Assembly: GCA_034429215.1 (NCBI GenBank)
Contig: DAOUGI010000019.1
Coordinates: 62,001 to 126,000 of the forward strand
Direction: 5' to 3'
From: JAFGOG01 sp034429215
Lineage (GTDB): Bacteria; Chloroflexota; Anaerolineae; JAAYZQ01
DNA: 64,000 bases
Position 1 is the first letter of the stretch. Each line of letters opens with the position of its first letter. A program made the translations under genes and the position numbers. Below, piece by piece: positions 24,634-31,996 of this stretch. The notes under the pieces were generated by a model. It searched no databases. It worked only from the letters and a program-made list of their open reading frames with translations, and had not been told where the DNA came from.

Positions 24634-24945
24634 ATGCCGGAGTTTGCCAATCCTTTCAGTGGAAAGGTGCCGGATCGGAAGCTGACCGACGAAGAACTGA
24701 TCCGGGCGATCCGTTTGAACCTGGCCGCAGAGCACGAAGCCATACATCTCTACATGGCTCATGCCGAGGCCACCGACCATCCCCTGGCCAGGAAGGTGTT
24801 GATCGACATCGCCAACGAAGAGCGGGTCCACGCCGGTGAGTTCGAGCGACTACTGGAAATCCTGACCGGTGACGAGGACCGCTGGCTGGCCGAGGGTCGA
24901 GAGGAAGTGGATGAGATGGCCGCCGAGATGGCCAAATCCGGATAA
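24634..24945 (+). CDS. Demi-ferritin (encapsulated-ferritin-like) protein
   Basis: A 103-residue two-helix ferritin-like protein. It has AAEHEAIHLYMAHAEAT and ANEERVHAGEFERLL, which supply the Glu and ExxH ligands of a di-iron site formed across a dimer. Its length and motifs resemble encapsulin-associated ferritins and the N-terminal domain of archaeal encapsulins (family knowledge); no encapsulin shell gene and no obvious cargo tail are seen in this window. The likely role is iron oxidation or storage, or rubrerythrin-like peroxide defence. ATG 24634 follows AAGGAGGGG. It lies 62 bp after mrp. Confidence 0.85.
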   Translation: MPEFANPFSGKVPDRKLTDEELIRAIRLNLAAEHEAIHLYMAHAEATDHPLARKVLIDIANEERVHAGEFERLLEILTGDEDRWLAEGREEVDEMAAEMAKSG

Positions 24946-24991
24946 GTAGATCGCACGTCGAACCCGATACGAAAAGGAAAGGATTTCACAA

Positions 24992-25588
24992 ATGAGGATC
25001 GTAGTTTCTGCACAAGGCGAGAACCTGGACGCACCTGCCAGTCCGGTCTTTGGCCGCTGTCCGATCTATATCTTTGTCGACAGCGAGACGATGCAGTTCG
25101 AGGCAGTGCCCAACCCGGCGATGAACCAGGGCGGAGGCGCCGGCATCCAGGCCGCGCAATTCGTGGTGGAGCGCGGCGCCCAGGCGGTGCTCACCGGCAA
25201 CCTGGGGCCGAACGCCTTCGACGTCCTGGCGGCAGCTGGTATCCCCGGCTACCTGGTTCCAGAAGGCACCGTCCGCCAGGCAGTGGAAGCATTCAAGGCA
25301 GGCCGGGTCCAGTCGATGGGCGGTGCCAACGTCGCCGCCCATGCCGGCATGGGCGGCGGAGCCGGCTTGGGTGCAGGCCAAGGCATGGGGCGGGGCATGG
25401 GCCGGGGCATGGGGCGGGGCATGGGCCGGGGCATGGGCGGTGGATTCCAGCCGGCGACGCCCGCTCAAGCGGCGTCAGAGATCCCACCCGAATCGGAGCT
25501 GGCACAGCTTCACGAGGAGCTGAAAAGCCTGCGCCAGAAGTTGGCCGAGGCGATGGACCGGATCGACCAACTGGAAAAGGAAGGGTAA
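24992..25588 (+). CDS. NifX/NifB-type cofactor-binding protein with Gly-Met repeat and coiled coil
   Basis: A 198-residue protein. Residues 1-115 form a dinitrogenase iron-molybdenum cofactor-binding (NifX-like) domain (MRIVVSAQG, FGRCPIYIFVD, NPAMNQGGGAGIQAAQFVVERG, VLTGNLGPNAFDVL). It is followed by a low-complexity GMGRGMGR region (about 118-152) and a C-terminal Glu/Leu helix from about 167 (ELAQLHEELKSLRQKL), likely a coiled coil. Such proteins in non-diazotrophs probably bind Fe-S or metal clusters. No nif structural genes are present. The Gly-Met linker and helix resemble the DUF5320 protein at 21584, hinting at related assembly. Confidence 0.85.
   Translation: MRIVVSAQGENLDAPASPVFGRCPIYIFVDSETMQFEAVPNPAMNQGGGAGIQAAQFVVERGAQAVLTGNLGPNAFDVLAAAGIPGYLVPEGTVRQAVEAFKAGRVQSMGGANVAAHAGMGGGAGLGAGQGMGRGMGRGMGRGMGRGMGGGFQPATPAQAASEIPPESELAQLHEELKSLRQKLAEAMDRIDQLEKEG
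25382..25440 (+). repeat. Short in-frame DNA repeat encoding (GMGR)n
   Basis: About five near-identical 12-base units (GGCATGGGGCGG with GGGCCGG variants) follow one another inside the NifX-like gene. Such arrays readily change copy number by slippage, always in frame. Confidence 0.75.
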
Positions 25589-25591
25589 GCC

Positions 25592-25810
25592 ATGGGTAAA
25601 GGAAGAGGTGGAGGACAGGGACAGGGTGGCGGCCGTGGCGGGGGTCGTGGCCAGGGCCGAGGACCGGGGCGCATGGGCGGAGGACAAGCCGCCGGACCGG
25701 GCGGCTACTGTGTCTGCCCCAGTTGCGGGCACAAGGTGCCACACCAGATTGGGCAGCCTTGTTACGACGTCAAGTGTCCCAAGTGCGGCACGGCCATGAC
25801 GCGCGAGTAA
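25592..25810 (+). CDS. Gly-rich zinc-ribbon miniprotein
   Basis: A 72-residue protein with a glycine/arginine/glutamine-rich first half and a C-terminal zinc ribbon CVCPSCGHKVPHQIGQPCYDVKCPKCG (cysteines arranged CPXCG...C...CPXCG). Small proteins of this kind accompany NifX-like genes in many anaerobes; the role is unknown and could be metal transfer or a structural partner. It starts three bases after the NifX-like stop codon, with a ribosome site (AAGGAAGGG) inside that gene's end, so the pair is translationally coupled. Confidence 0.8.
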   Translation: MGKGRGGGQGQGGGRGGGRGQGRGPGRMGGGQAAGPGGYCVCPSCGHKVPHQIGQPCYDVKCPKCGTAMTRE

Positions 25811-25892
25811 ACGCGCCGGAATAACCACAACCTATAGTACGACAGGAAGCTGCGCTCGGCCTGTACTGGCCAGGCGCCGGCCAGAGGTTGAC

Positions 25893-26351
25893 ATGACCGA
25901 GCAAACAGAGACAAGTGACTTTGACCGTTTCGTAGCCGCCCTGCAGGAGGTGATCCTCGAGCGTGAGCAGGCCATGTTTTCGGCCAAGATTCTCGCCGAG
26001 GCCCGCCAGCCCCAGAACATGGGCGTTATGGACGATTTTAATGGTTATGGGCTGGTGCAGGGCCCGTGCGGCGACACTATGGAGATCTTTTTGCGTCTGG
26101 ATGGTGAGCGGATCGAACAGGCCAGCTTCATGACTGATGGCTGCGGGCCGACGGTGGCCTGCGGCAGTATGTTGACCAGGACAGTGCAAGGCAAGAGCCT
26201 GGCAGAGGCCGCCGCCATCGAAGCAGCAGAGGTGATCATTGCCCTCGACGGCTTGCCGCCCGAGCACATACACTGCGCCACACTGGCGGTGAATACCTTG
26301 CGCGAGGCGATAGTCGATTGCCAGCCGGAAGGCGGTGGGAGGAGCGAGTAG
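25893..26351 (+). CDS. NifU/IscU-like Fe-S scaffold protein (second copy)
   Basis: A 152-residue NifU-like N-terminal domain with a 30-residue helical N-terminal extension. The three ligand cysteines are in GPCGDTMEIF, DGCGPTVACG and HIHCATLAVNTL. It differs clearly from the copy at 19584 (GPCGDTM against GCGDMAV), so this is not a recent duplicate. It is likely a scaffold or carrier with the Mrp protein encoded upstream. It begins 82 bp after the zinc-ribbon gene, and its stop codon TAG directly abuts the CDF gene start (ATG 26352). Confidence 0.85.
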   Translation: MTEQTETSDFDRFVAALQEVILEREQAMFSAKILAEARQPQNMGVMDDFNGYGLVQGPCGDTMEIFLRLDGERIEQASFMTDGCGPTVACGSMLTRTVQGKSLAEAAAIEAAEVIIALDGLPPEHIHCATLAVNTLREAIVDCQPEGGGRSE

Positions 26352-27563
26352 ATGGTCTCTCCTGGGTCTGAGCGGCGAGCTACACACCGGGCCACGCAGG
26401 TTGCCTGGGCATCGATCGCCGTCAACATCCTCCTCAGCCTGCTGAACCTGGCCATCGCCGCTGCTTCGGGCAGCCTGGCCGTGGCAGCCGAGATGGTCCA
26501 CAACCTGGTGGACCTGGTTGCCTCCGTAGCCGTACTGGCCGGGGTCAAGATCTCGGAGCGGGAGAGCCGCGCCTTTCCCTACGGGCTCTACAAAGTGGAG
26601 AACGTAGTGGCCGTCTGCGTGGCCATCCTAATCTTTTTCACCGGCTACGAGATTGCCCGGGAAGCGTTGCGCGGCGAGGGGGGAGCCGCTACGGTCAACG
26701 GCTGGATGCTGGCCGGCGTGGCCCTGTCGGCGCTCATCCCGCTGGCTTTCAGCCGCTACGAGATGCGTGTGGGCCGGGAGATCAACTCGCCCAGCCTGAT
26801 GGCCGATGCCCAGGAGTATCGCGCTCACATCTTTTCGTCAGGCGTGGTATTCCTGGCGCTGATCGGCCACATGGTAGGCTTTCCACTAGACCGCTACGCA
26901 GCGCTCGTCATCGTGGTGCTCATCGCTAAAACCGGCTGGGAGCTGCTGGCCGACGGCATGCGGGTGCTGTTGGACGCCTCGCTCGACGTCGAGACCTTGA
27001 ATCAGGTGCGGGCGATCGTCCAGGCCGATCCGGCGGTCACCGAGATCCGGTCGCTGGCCGGGCGCAACGCCGGGCGTTACCGTTTCCTGGAGGCTGACGT
27101 GGCGCTGCGGGTGGACAACCTGGACAAGGCTCACGGAGTCAGCCGACGCATCGAAGAGGCCATCCGCACCCAGGTGCCCCACGTGGAGAGGGTGCTGATC
27201 CACTACGAGCCGCAGGTGCGCACCCACGTGCGCTATGCCGTGCCCCTGGCCGATCCATCTGGCGCGGTCAGCCAGCACTTTGGCGAGGCGCCCTACTTTG
27301 CCCTGGTCACGGTGCGTGTTTCCGACGGCCAGGTGGAACGCCAGGAGGTGCTGCTCAACCCTCACGCCAGCGTGGAAAAGGCCAAGGGCATCCGCGTCGG
27401 CGAATGGCTGGTGGGCCACAAAGCCGACGTCGTGCTGCTGCGAGAAGACGTGCATGGCAAGGGGCCTGCTTACGTGTTCGCCGACGCCGGAGTAGAGACG
27501 CGGCTGGCCGGGGCAATTACCTTGGTGGGGGTTCTCGCCGAACAGGCGGGAGAAGCCGGCTGA
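26352..27563 (+). CDS. Cation-efflux (CDF) transporter fused to NifX-like domain
   Basis: A 403-residue fusion. Residues 1-290 form a cation diffusion facilitator with six helices and a cytoplasmic metal-binding domain (MVHNLVDLVASVAVLAGVKISERE and the later HGVSRRIEEAIRTQVPHVERVLIHYEP). From about 292 a NifX-like cofactor-binding domain follows (VPLADPSGAVSQHFGEAPYFALVTV, then GIRVGEWLVGHKADVVL). The canonical CDF Asp pair appears partly as N/D (HNLVD). The fusion suggests export or sensing of iron or another transition metal in step with Fe-S metabolism. It is the last gene of the Mrp unit. Confidence 0.88.
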   Translation: MVSPGSERRATHRATQVAWASIAVNILLSLLNLAIAAASGSLAVAAEMVHNLVDLVASVAVLAGVKISERESRAFPYGLYKVENVVAVCVAILIFFTGYEIAREALRGEGGAATVNGWMLAGVALSALIPLAFSRYEMRVGREINSPSLMADAQEYRAHIFSSGVVFLALIGHMVGFPLDRYAALVIVVLIAKTGWELLADGMRVLLDASLDVETLNQVRAIVQADPAVTEIRSLAGRNAGRYRFLEADVALRVDNLDKAHGVSRRIEEAIRTQVPHVERVLIHYEPQVRTHVRYAVPLADPSGAVSQHFGEAPYFALVTVRVSDGQVERQEVLLNPHASVEKAKGIRVGEWLVGHKADVVLLREDVHGKGPAYVFADAGVETRLAGAITLVGVLAEQAGEAG

Positions 27564-27634
27564 GCAGAGTAGCGGCAGTTGCCGGCGCGACTGACCTGGG
27601 CGGCATCAAGAACACCAAGCAAAGGGGTTGAGCA

Positions 27635-28375
27635 ATGCTGCGTTTAGGGAGATCCATTCCTATCATAATAGTGATGGTGATCGTCGGCATGCTGAGCACA
27701 GGCTGCCAAGTACCCACAGCCCCGGCTCCAACGGCGACGCGCACACAGGTAGCCATGGGGTCCGCCGTTCCACCGGCGGCCGTGACAAATATCGCCAGTC
27801 CGGTGGCGACGCATCCCCAGGATGTGCCGCCCAGCCACACTCCAACGCCGGAGCCAACCCAGACCGCGACGTTGACACCAATTCCTCCCACGACGACGCC
27901 AAGCCGCACTGCGCCGCCGTCGCCGAGTCCAACGCCAACGACGACCCCCGTTCCGTCCAAAACACCGCTGCCACCCACCGCCACGCGGGCGCCCACCGCC
28001 ACCCGCACTCCCCCGCCACCCACAGCCACCCCGTCTCCGTACCGTTTCCTGCCGGCCGGTCCCGCCCAGCCTGATCCGTCAAACCCCTGCCCCGGCTGCC
28101 CCTATGCTCCAGCCTACATTGTCGGCCGTATCACGGATGCCGCAGGCAACCCTCTGACCGGCGTAAGGTTGGTCTGCTACAACGAGTGGCACCGCTACCC
28201 GGTCGTAGCCAGCAAGGCCGGCGGCGAGTACGACTTTGCCATCAACCAGACCAAAACCACCTGGTACGTCGTCGTGCTCGACCAAAACGACCAGCCGATC
28301 AGCCCTGAGGCGGCCGTTCACTTTGATCCGCACGAGACCTGCCGCTATATCCTCGACTGGCGCCGGGTGAATTGA
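27635..28375 (+). CDS. Lipoprotein with Thr-Pro-rich linker and carboxypeptidase-regulatory-like domain
   Basis: A 246-residue surface protein. The signal peptide ends in the lipobox MLSTGC (lipid Cys at 24). About 100 residues of Thr/Pro/Ala-rich low-complexity linker follow (30-135), then a small Cys-containing beta domain from about 150 (AYIVGRITDAAGNPLTGVRLVCYNEWHRYPVVASK), which resembles CNA-B/carboxypeptidase regulatory-like repeats. The linker resembles that of the GH3-like protein. Function is unknown. ATG 27635 follows AAAGGGG. It is in a separate unit from the hydrolase downstream, which has its own promoter. Confidence 0.75.
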   Translation: MLRLGRSIPIIIVMVIVGMLSTGCQVPTAPAPTATRTQVAMGSAVPPAAVTNIASPVATHPQDVPPSHTPTPEPTQTATLTPIPPTTTPSRTAPPSPSPTPTTTPVPSKTPLPPTATRAPTATRTPPPPTATPSPYRFLPAGPAQPDPSNPCPGCPYAPAYIVGRITDAAGNPLTGVRLVCYNEWHRYPVVASKAGGEYDFAINQTKTTWYVVVLDQNDQPISPEAAVHFDPHETCRYILDWRRVN

Positions 28376-28397
28376 GAAAGCTGAACCACCTGACCCC

Positions 28398-28426
28398 TTG
28401 TCTCCACTCAGCGGATGTGCTATAAT
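28398..28426 (+). promoter_or_regulatory. Promoter for membrane-anchored hydrolase
   Basis: TTGTCT (28398-28403) and TATAAT (28421-28426) are spaced 17 bp. The resulting leader of about 108 bases before TTG 28541 has no clear ORF. Confidence 0.7.
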
Positions 28427-28540
28427 AAAAACAGAAGCAACGCCCTGCGATGTTCCGACCGAGGAGCGTCGAACCATCGCGCGCTACCGGGGCCGCGTCG
28501 CTGGCGCATAGCACGGGCTGGACGATTGGGGGAAAAGGCA

Positions 28541-29875
28541 TTGGTAACAAAAGAGAGAACGCCGGCGAGACGGGCGAAAAAACACGTCTGGTGGCTCTTG
28601 TTCTTTGTGGCAGGGCTTCTGTTATTGGGTCTAACCTGGTTCGGCTACAGCGCCGATTCCAAGATCACCAGTCTGCGGAATATCGTGCACTACCGAGTCG
28701 TCAAGACAATGGGCGGACCGCAGGTGCGCACCGGCGAGCCGCCAGGCGCCATCGCCGGCACGATCCAGGACCTCGAACGGAAGCCGGTCGCCGGCGCCCT
28801 GGTCCTGGTCGCTTCTCCCTTGGGTGATACCTACACTGCCACGAGCGGCGCTGACGGTAGGTACCGCATTGCCGGCCTGCCGCCGGGCCGCTACATACCG
28901 GTAGCCGGCAAGCGCGGCTACGACGACGCTCTGAATCAGACCTGTGCCGCCGGGCTATGCTACAAGCATGCCGTAACTGTACGGCCGGCCGCCGATACCG
29001 GAGGGATCGATCTCACGCTGGCCCAGACTGCGCTCCCAGAGATCCTTCCGGACGACTCGCTGGTGATCAGCCCTACGGTAGAGGTGGAAACATTCGCGCC
29101 GCTGCCTGGCAAGGCTCAGCGCACCCATTTCAGCTTTGAGCGGGCGGGCTTGAGAGTGAACGACTGTTGGCTCTACGAACCGGTCACTCAGGCACAGGGA
29201 CATGGTCCCTTCCCGACACTACTCCTGGTATTGCCTGGGCCGGTCCTTGGCTGGGAGATCGTGTCGGTACCCTTTGCCGCCCAGGGGTTCAGCGTCCTGG
29301 CCTGCTACCCCCTGCGCGGCATAGACATTGACCAGGACGCTGCCGACCTGCTCACTGCGCTGGAGTATCTGCGCCAGAGGCGGCTCCCCTCCCACGCCGA
29401 CCCGGAGCGGCTCGGCCTTGTCGGGGCCAGCTTTACCTCGCTGCACACCTATCGCCTGTTGGCACTGACCGATCAGATGGACGTGACACTGGTATTGGGC
29501 GGCATGGCCGATGGTTTTGCCTTCCGCCACGATGTCGAGACAGGTACAGCCCAGGCACGTCCGCCCTTTGACCAGGTGCTCATGGCCCTGGGCTTTCCGC
29601 ACAGCTCGCCCGAGCTCTATTTCCGCTATTCGACCACCTTTCACTTGGAGGGACTGCCTCCTGTGTGCTTACTCCACGGAAAGGAAGACGAGCTGTCCCC
29701 CTTCTCCCAGAGCGTGAAACTGGCTGACGAGATGGCCCGGCAGGGGATACCTCACGAGTTCCACGCTTATGAGGGCCTGTCCCACTATTTCTCCACCAGC
29801 GCCGACAGCGCCACGACGCAGCAGATGTTCCAGGACTCGCTGGATTGCCTGGGCCGATGGTTGGAGGGCAAGTAG
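28541..29875 (+). CDS. Membrane-anchored alpha/beta hydrolase with regulatory-like beta domain
   Basis: A 444-residue protein. A basic N-terminus and one membrane helix (about 17-37) precede a carboxypeptidase-regulatory-like beta domain (about 68-150: AIAGTIQDLERKPVAGALVLVASP). A dienelactone-hydrolase-like alpha/beta domain follows from about 195. The nucleophile elbow reads GLVGASFTS, so Ser is present in a GXSXT form; LLHGKEDELSPF and LSHYF probably give Asp/Glu and His. The domain faces outside. TTG 28541 is chosen because upstream in-frame starts lie ahead of or at the promoter's transcription start. The domain order beta-then-hydrolase parallels the lipoprotein upstream. Confidence 0.8.
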   Translation: MVTKERTPARRAKKHVWWLLFFVAGLLLLGLTWFGYSADSKITSLRNIVHYRVVKTMGGPQVRTGEPPGAIAGTIQDLERKPVAGALVLVASPLGDTYTATSGADGRYRIAGLPPGRYIPVAGKRGYDDALNQTCAAGLCYKHAVTVRPAADTGGIDLTLAQTALPEILPDDSLVISPTVEVETFAPLPGKAQRTHFSFERAGLRVNDCWLYEPVTQAQGHGPFPTLLLVLPGPVLGWEIVSVPFAAQGFSVLACYPLRGIDIDQDAADLLTALEYLRQRRLPSHADPERLGLVGASFTSLHTYRLLALTDQMDVTLVLGGMADGFAFRHDVETGTAQARPPFDQVLMALGFPHSSPELYFRYSTTFHLEGLPPVCLLHGKEDELSPFSQSVKLADEMARQGIPHEFHAYEGLSHYFSTSADSATTQQMFQDSLDCLGRWLEGK

Positions 29876-30063
29876 CAGGCCTGGCTGAAGAGCGCTGCGA
29901 AGAAACTTTCGAGCGACAAGAGCTGCCCAGAGAGCAGGTACTGAGCGCGAAACATGGCCGCGACGGCACGGACAACCAGATGGCTAGATACTTCTGCTGA
30001 GATTAGCATAGCCAAATTGGGTATAGGATGGGGCATTTGGAGAGGGCTGAACAATTCCCGGAT

Positions 30064-30092
30064 TTGACAGCCCTGACCGGCTATGTTATACT
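30064..30092 (+). promoter_or_regulatory. Promoter for formate dehydrogenase region leader
   Basis: TTGACA (30064-30069) and TATACT (30087-30092) with a 17-bp spacer form a near-perfect promoter. Transcription starts at about 30099, 190 bases before the first gene. The sequence from 29876 to 30063 shows no gene or clear structure. Confidence 0.85.
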
Positions 30093-30098
30093 TTTTTG

Positions 30099-30228
30099 CA
30101 GACTAGACTGATTGCACTAGAGATAGGACGATGCGAACTCGCCGTGGATTCGCAGCAAGAAGGGACGATTGTCCCTGTACAAGTTGGCACAGGGATGAAT
30201 CCCCAGCCCGGCCGGTTGGGGTTTTTTT
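30099..30228 (+). promoter_or_regulatory. Structured leader with attenuator-like hairpins
   Basis: The transcript from the promoter at 30064 contains three hairpins: TGCGAA/TTCGCA (30132-30137/30149-30154), GGGAC/GTCCC (30162-30166/30171-30175), and the terminator at 30201. CCCTGT (30173-30178) can alternatively pair with ACAGGG (30189-30194), destroying the second hairpin and competing for bases next to the terminator. This is the layout of an attenuator or riboswitch controlling the DRTGG-to-formate dehydrogenase operon, though a free small RNA is equally possible. I do not match it to a known riboswitch class. Confidence 0.5.
30201..30228 (+). terminator. Intrinsic terminator in the leader
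   Basis: CCCCAGCC (30201-30208) pairs with GGTTGGGG (30214-30221) with one G-T wobble, followed by seven T residues (30222-30228). It sits 62 bp before the first gene of the operon. Confidence 0.85.
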
Positions 30229-30290
30229 GTGTGTATCCTCATCTTGGCATGCGTAAGTCACGCCTCGATTCGCCCTGGCAGGAGTAGCAG

Positions 30291-30701
30291 ATGGATCTAA
30301 AGACTGTCCTTGAAGTGATTGAAGGCGAAGTGTTTTCCCCGCTACCGGGGCTGTCCCCGGCCGCGGATGTGGATCTATCCAAACTAGAGTTCAGATTTGG
30401 AGGCGCCGCCGATCTGATGAGCGACACACTGGCTTATGCACCTCCCGACTCGTTGCTTTTGACCGGCTTAACACACCCCCAGGTAGTGCGCACGGCCGAG
30501 ATAGCCGGCATCCTGGCGCTCGTGTTCGTACGGGGCAAACGCCCGCCGTCAGAGACGGTGGCCCTGGCCGCGGAGGTCGGTATTCCTCTGCTGGGCACAC
30601 GCTACAAATTGTACGAGGCGTGCGGGCGACTATATGCTGCGGGTCTGCCCGGCTCGGGGTTTCCTGATCTGCTCTCTACGCCAGGCGGGATGGACAAGTG
30701 A
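30291..30701 (+). CDS. DRTGG-domain protein (N-terminal gene of pair)
   Basis: A 136-residue DRTGG-like domain protein (FRFGGAADLMSDTLAYAPPDSLLLTGLTHPQVVRTAEI, then AAEVGIPLLGTRYKLYEACGRLY). DRTGG proteins are small ligand-binding modules that travel with CBS domains and with hydrogenase or NADH-oxidoreductase genes in anaerobes. It probably binds a nucleotide or other metabolite for regulation. It has the attenuator-like leader upstream, and its stop overlaps the CBS-ATPase start by four bases. Another copy follows at 31654. Confidence 0.8.
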   Translation: MDLKTVLEVIEGEVFSPLPGLSPAADVDLSKLEFRFGGAADLMSDTLAYAPPDSLLLTGLTHPQVVRTAEIAGILALVFVRGKRPPSETVALAAEVGIPLLGTRYKLYEACGRLYAAGLPGSGFPDLLSTPGGMDK

Positions 30702-31657
30702 CAGACCAGACGTGGGTCGAGGTCTCCAGACTCCAAGAACTGGTGTACGAGCTCAAGATCGAAGATGTGATGAAGCGCGAGGTCATCACTGTCGCTCCCC
30801 AAGCCACGATGCGAGAGTTCAAGGAGCTGCTGCGCCTGAAGCGCATCTCCGGCGCGCCGGTGGTCGAGGGAGACAAGCTGGTGGGGATCATCAGCCTGGA
30901 AGATCTGATCAAGACGCTCGAAGATGGAGAGATGGACAGCCTGGTCGGGAGCAAGATGACCTTTGGCGTGGAAACCCTGTACAGCGACGAGTCGGCGGTG
31001 CAGGCGGTCACCCAGATGGCCCGCTTTGGCTACGGCCGCTTTCCGGTGGTCGACCGGTCGGGCAAGCTGGTAGGTATCCTGACACGTGGAGACATCCTGC
31101 GGGGATTGCTCCGGCGCCTGGAGGTCAACTACCACGCAGAAGAGATCCAACGCTACCGGGCCAGCCACATCTTTCAGGACATTGTCTCAGATCGGACCAG
31201 CGTGATCCTGCGCTATCAGGTGCAGAGCAAGAACTTTAAGCAGGGAGGGGCCGCCTCCAGCAAGATCAAGCGAGCCATTGAGCGGCTGGGCGGAGGCCCG
31301 CCCATCGCCCGGCGGGTGGGCGTGGCAGCCTATGAGGCAGAGATGAACCTGGTGATCCACACCGACCAGGGGGGCAAGATGAGGGTAGAGATCCAGCCAG
31401 ATCGGGTCTATATCTTGGCCGAAGATCGCGGCCCCGGCATCGCCGACATCGACCAGGCACTCCAACCTGGGTTCTCAACAGCCCCGGAATGGATCCGCGA
31501 GCTGGGGTTCGGCGCGGGAATGGGCCTGCTGAACATCCAGCATTGCACGAATGAGATGAAGATCGAGTCGACGCCAGGCGTCGGCACTCGGCTCGAGATG
31601 TGGTTCCATATCCCGCCTCCTGAAACGACGCCAAAGCAGAAAGAGGATCTGTTATGA
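30698..31657 (+). CDS. CBS-pair plus anti-sigma-type ATPase protein
   Basis: A 319-residue fusion. A CBS pair spans about 16-140 (DVMKREVITVAPQATMREFKELL and GYGRFPVVDRSGKLVGILTRGDIL). A short coiled link leads to a GHKL/RsbW-like ATPase (about 155-310): DRGPGIADIDQAL is the D-box, GFGAGMGLLNI the G-box and GTRLEMWF the final strand. CBS pairs sense adenine nucleotides, so it likely reads energy or redox state and may control a partner through phosphorylation. GTG 30698 overlaps the previous stop; the stop overlaps the second DRTGG gene. This gene set is known beside [FeFe]-hydrogenase operons; here it precedes formate dehydrogenase. Confidence 0.85.
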   Translation: MTDQTWVEVSRLQELVYELKIEDVMKREVITVAPQATMREFKELLRLKRISGAPVVEGDKLVGIISLEDLIKTLEDGEMDSLVGSKMTFGVETLYSDESAVQAVTQMARFGYGRFPVVDRSGKLVGILTRGDILRGLLRRLEVNYHAEEIQRYRASHIFQDIVSDRTSVILRYQVQSKNFKQGGAASSKIKRAIERLGGGPPIARRVGVAAYEAEMNLVIHTDQGGKMRVEIQPDRVYILAEDRGPGIADIDQALQPGFSTAPEWIRELGFGAGMGLLNIQHCTNEMKIESTPGVGTRLEMWFHIPPPETTPKQKEDLL

Positions 31658-31992
31658 TCGTTGAAGAGATTGTGAACAAGCTGGGGTTGCAGGTGATCAG
31701 CTCAGGAGATACGCAGCAGGAGGTGACGGGTGGCTATGCCGCCGACCTGCTGAGCTGCGTGATGGCCAAGGCCAAGGCCGGCAACGTATGGGTGACGTTG
31801 CAGGCACACCCAAACGTGGTCGCCGTGGCCTCACTCCTGAACCTGGCGGCGGTGATTATCAGCGAAGGGATCCATCCGGACCTGGAGACGGTGGAACGAG
31901 CGCAGGAAAACCAGGTGACGCTGCTTGGCTCGCCGCAGACCACCTTCGCGGTGGTTGGCGAGCTGAGCAAGTTGGGGGTGGGTGGCGCCTGA
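31654..31992 (+). CDS. DRTGG-domain protein (second copy)
   Basis: A 112-residue DRTGG-like protein (LGLQVISSGDTQQEVTGGYAADLLSCVMAKAKAGNVWVTLQAHPNVVAVASLLNLAAVIISEG). It resembles the gene at 30291 in fold but has diverged in sequence. It is translationally coupled to the CBS-ATPase gene, and its end overlaps the possible upstream start region of the PHP gene. The likely role is a regulatory or metabolite-binding subunit of the downstream oxidoreductase. Confidence 0.8.
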   Translation: MIVEEIVNKLGLQVISSGDTQQEVTGGYAADLLSCVMAKAKAGNVWVTLQAHPNVVAVASLLNLAAVIISEGIHPDLETVERAQENQVTLLGSPQTTFAVVGELSKLGVGGA

Positions 31993-31996
31993 CGTC

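Noticed and set aside
24634..24945. Encapsulin cargo system
   Set aside because: The demi-ferritin resembles encapsulated ferritins, but no shell protein or cargo-loading peptide is visible here.
25382..25440. Tandem repeats taken for a CRISPR array
   Set aside because: Units are 12 bases, contiguous and in frame with a Gly-Met linker; there are no spacers.
26352..27563. Nitrogenase-related function of the NifX-like proteins
   Set aside because: No nitrogenase structural or nifB/E/N genes in the window; such domains are common in non-diazotrophic anaerobes.
28415..28540. Upstream start for the membrane hydrolase
   Set aside because: It overlaps the -10 box; TTG 28541 has better spacing and puts the signal anchor at the N-terminus.
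30096..30287. 63-residue ORF as the first gene of the formate dehydrogenase operon
   Set aside because: It runs through the hairpins and the intrinsic terminator and has no homology I recognise.
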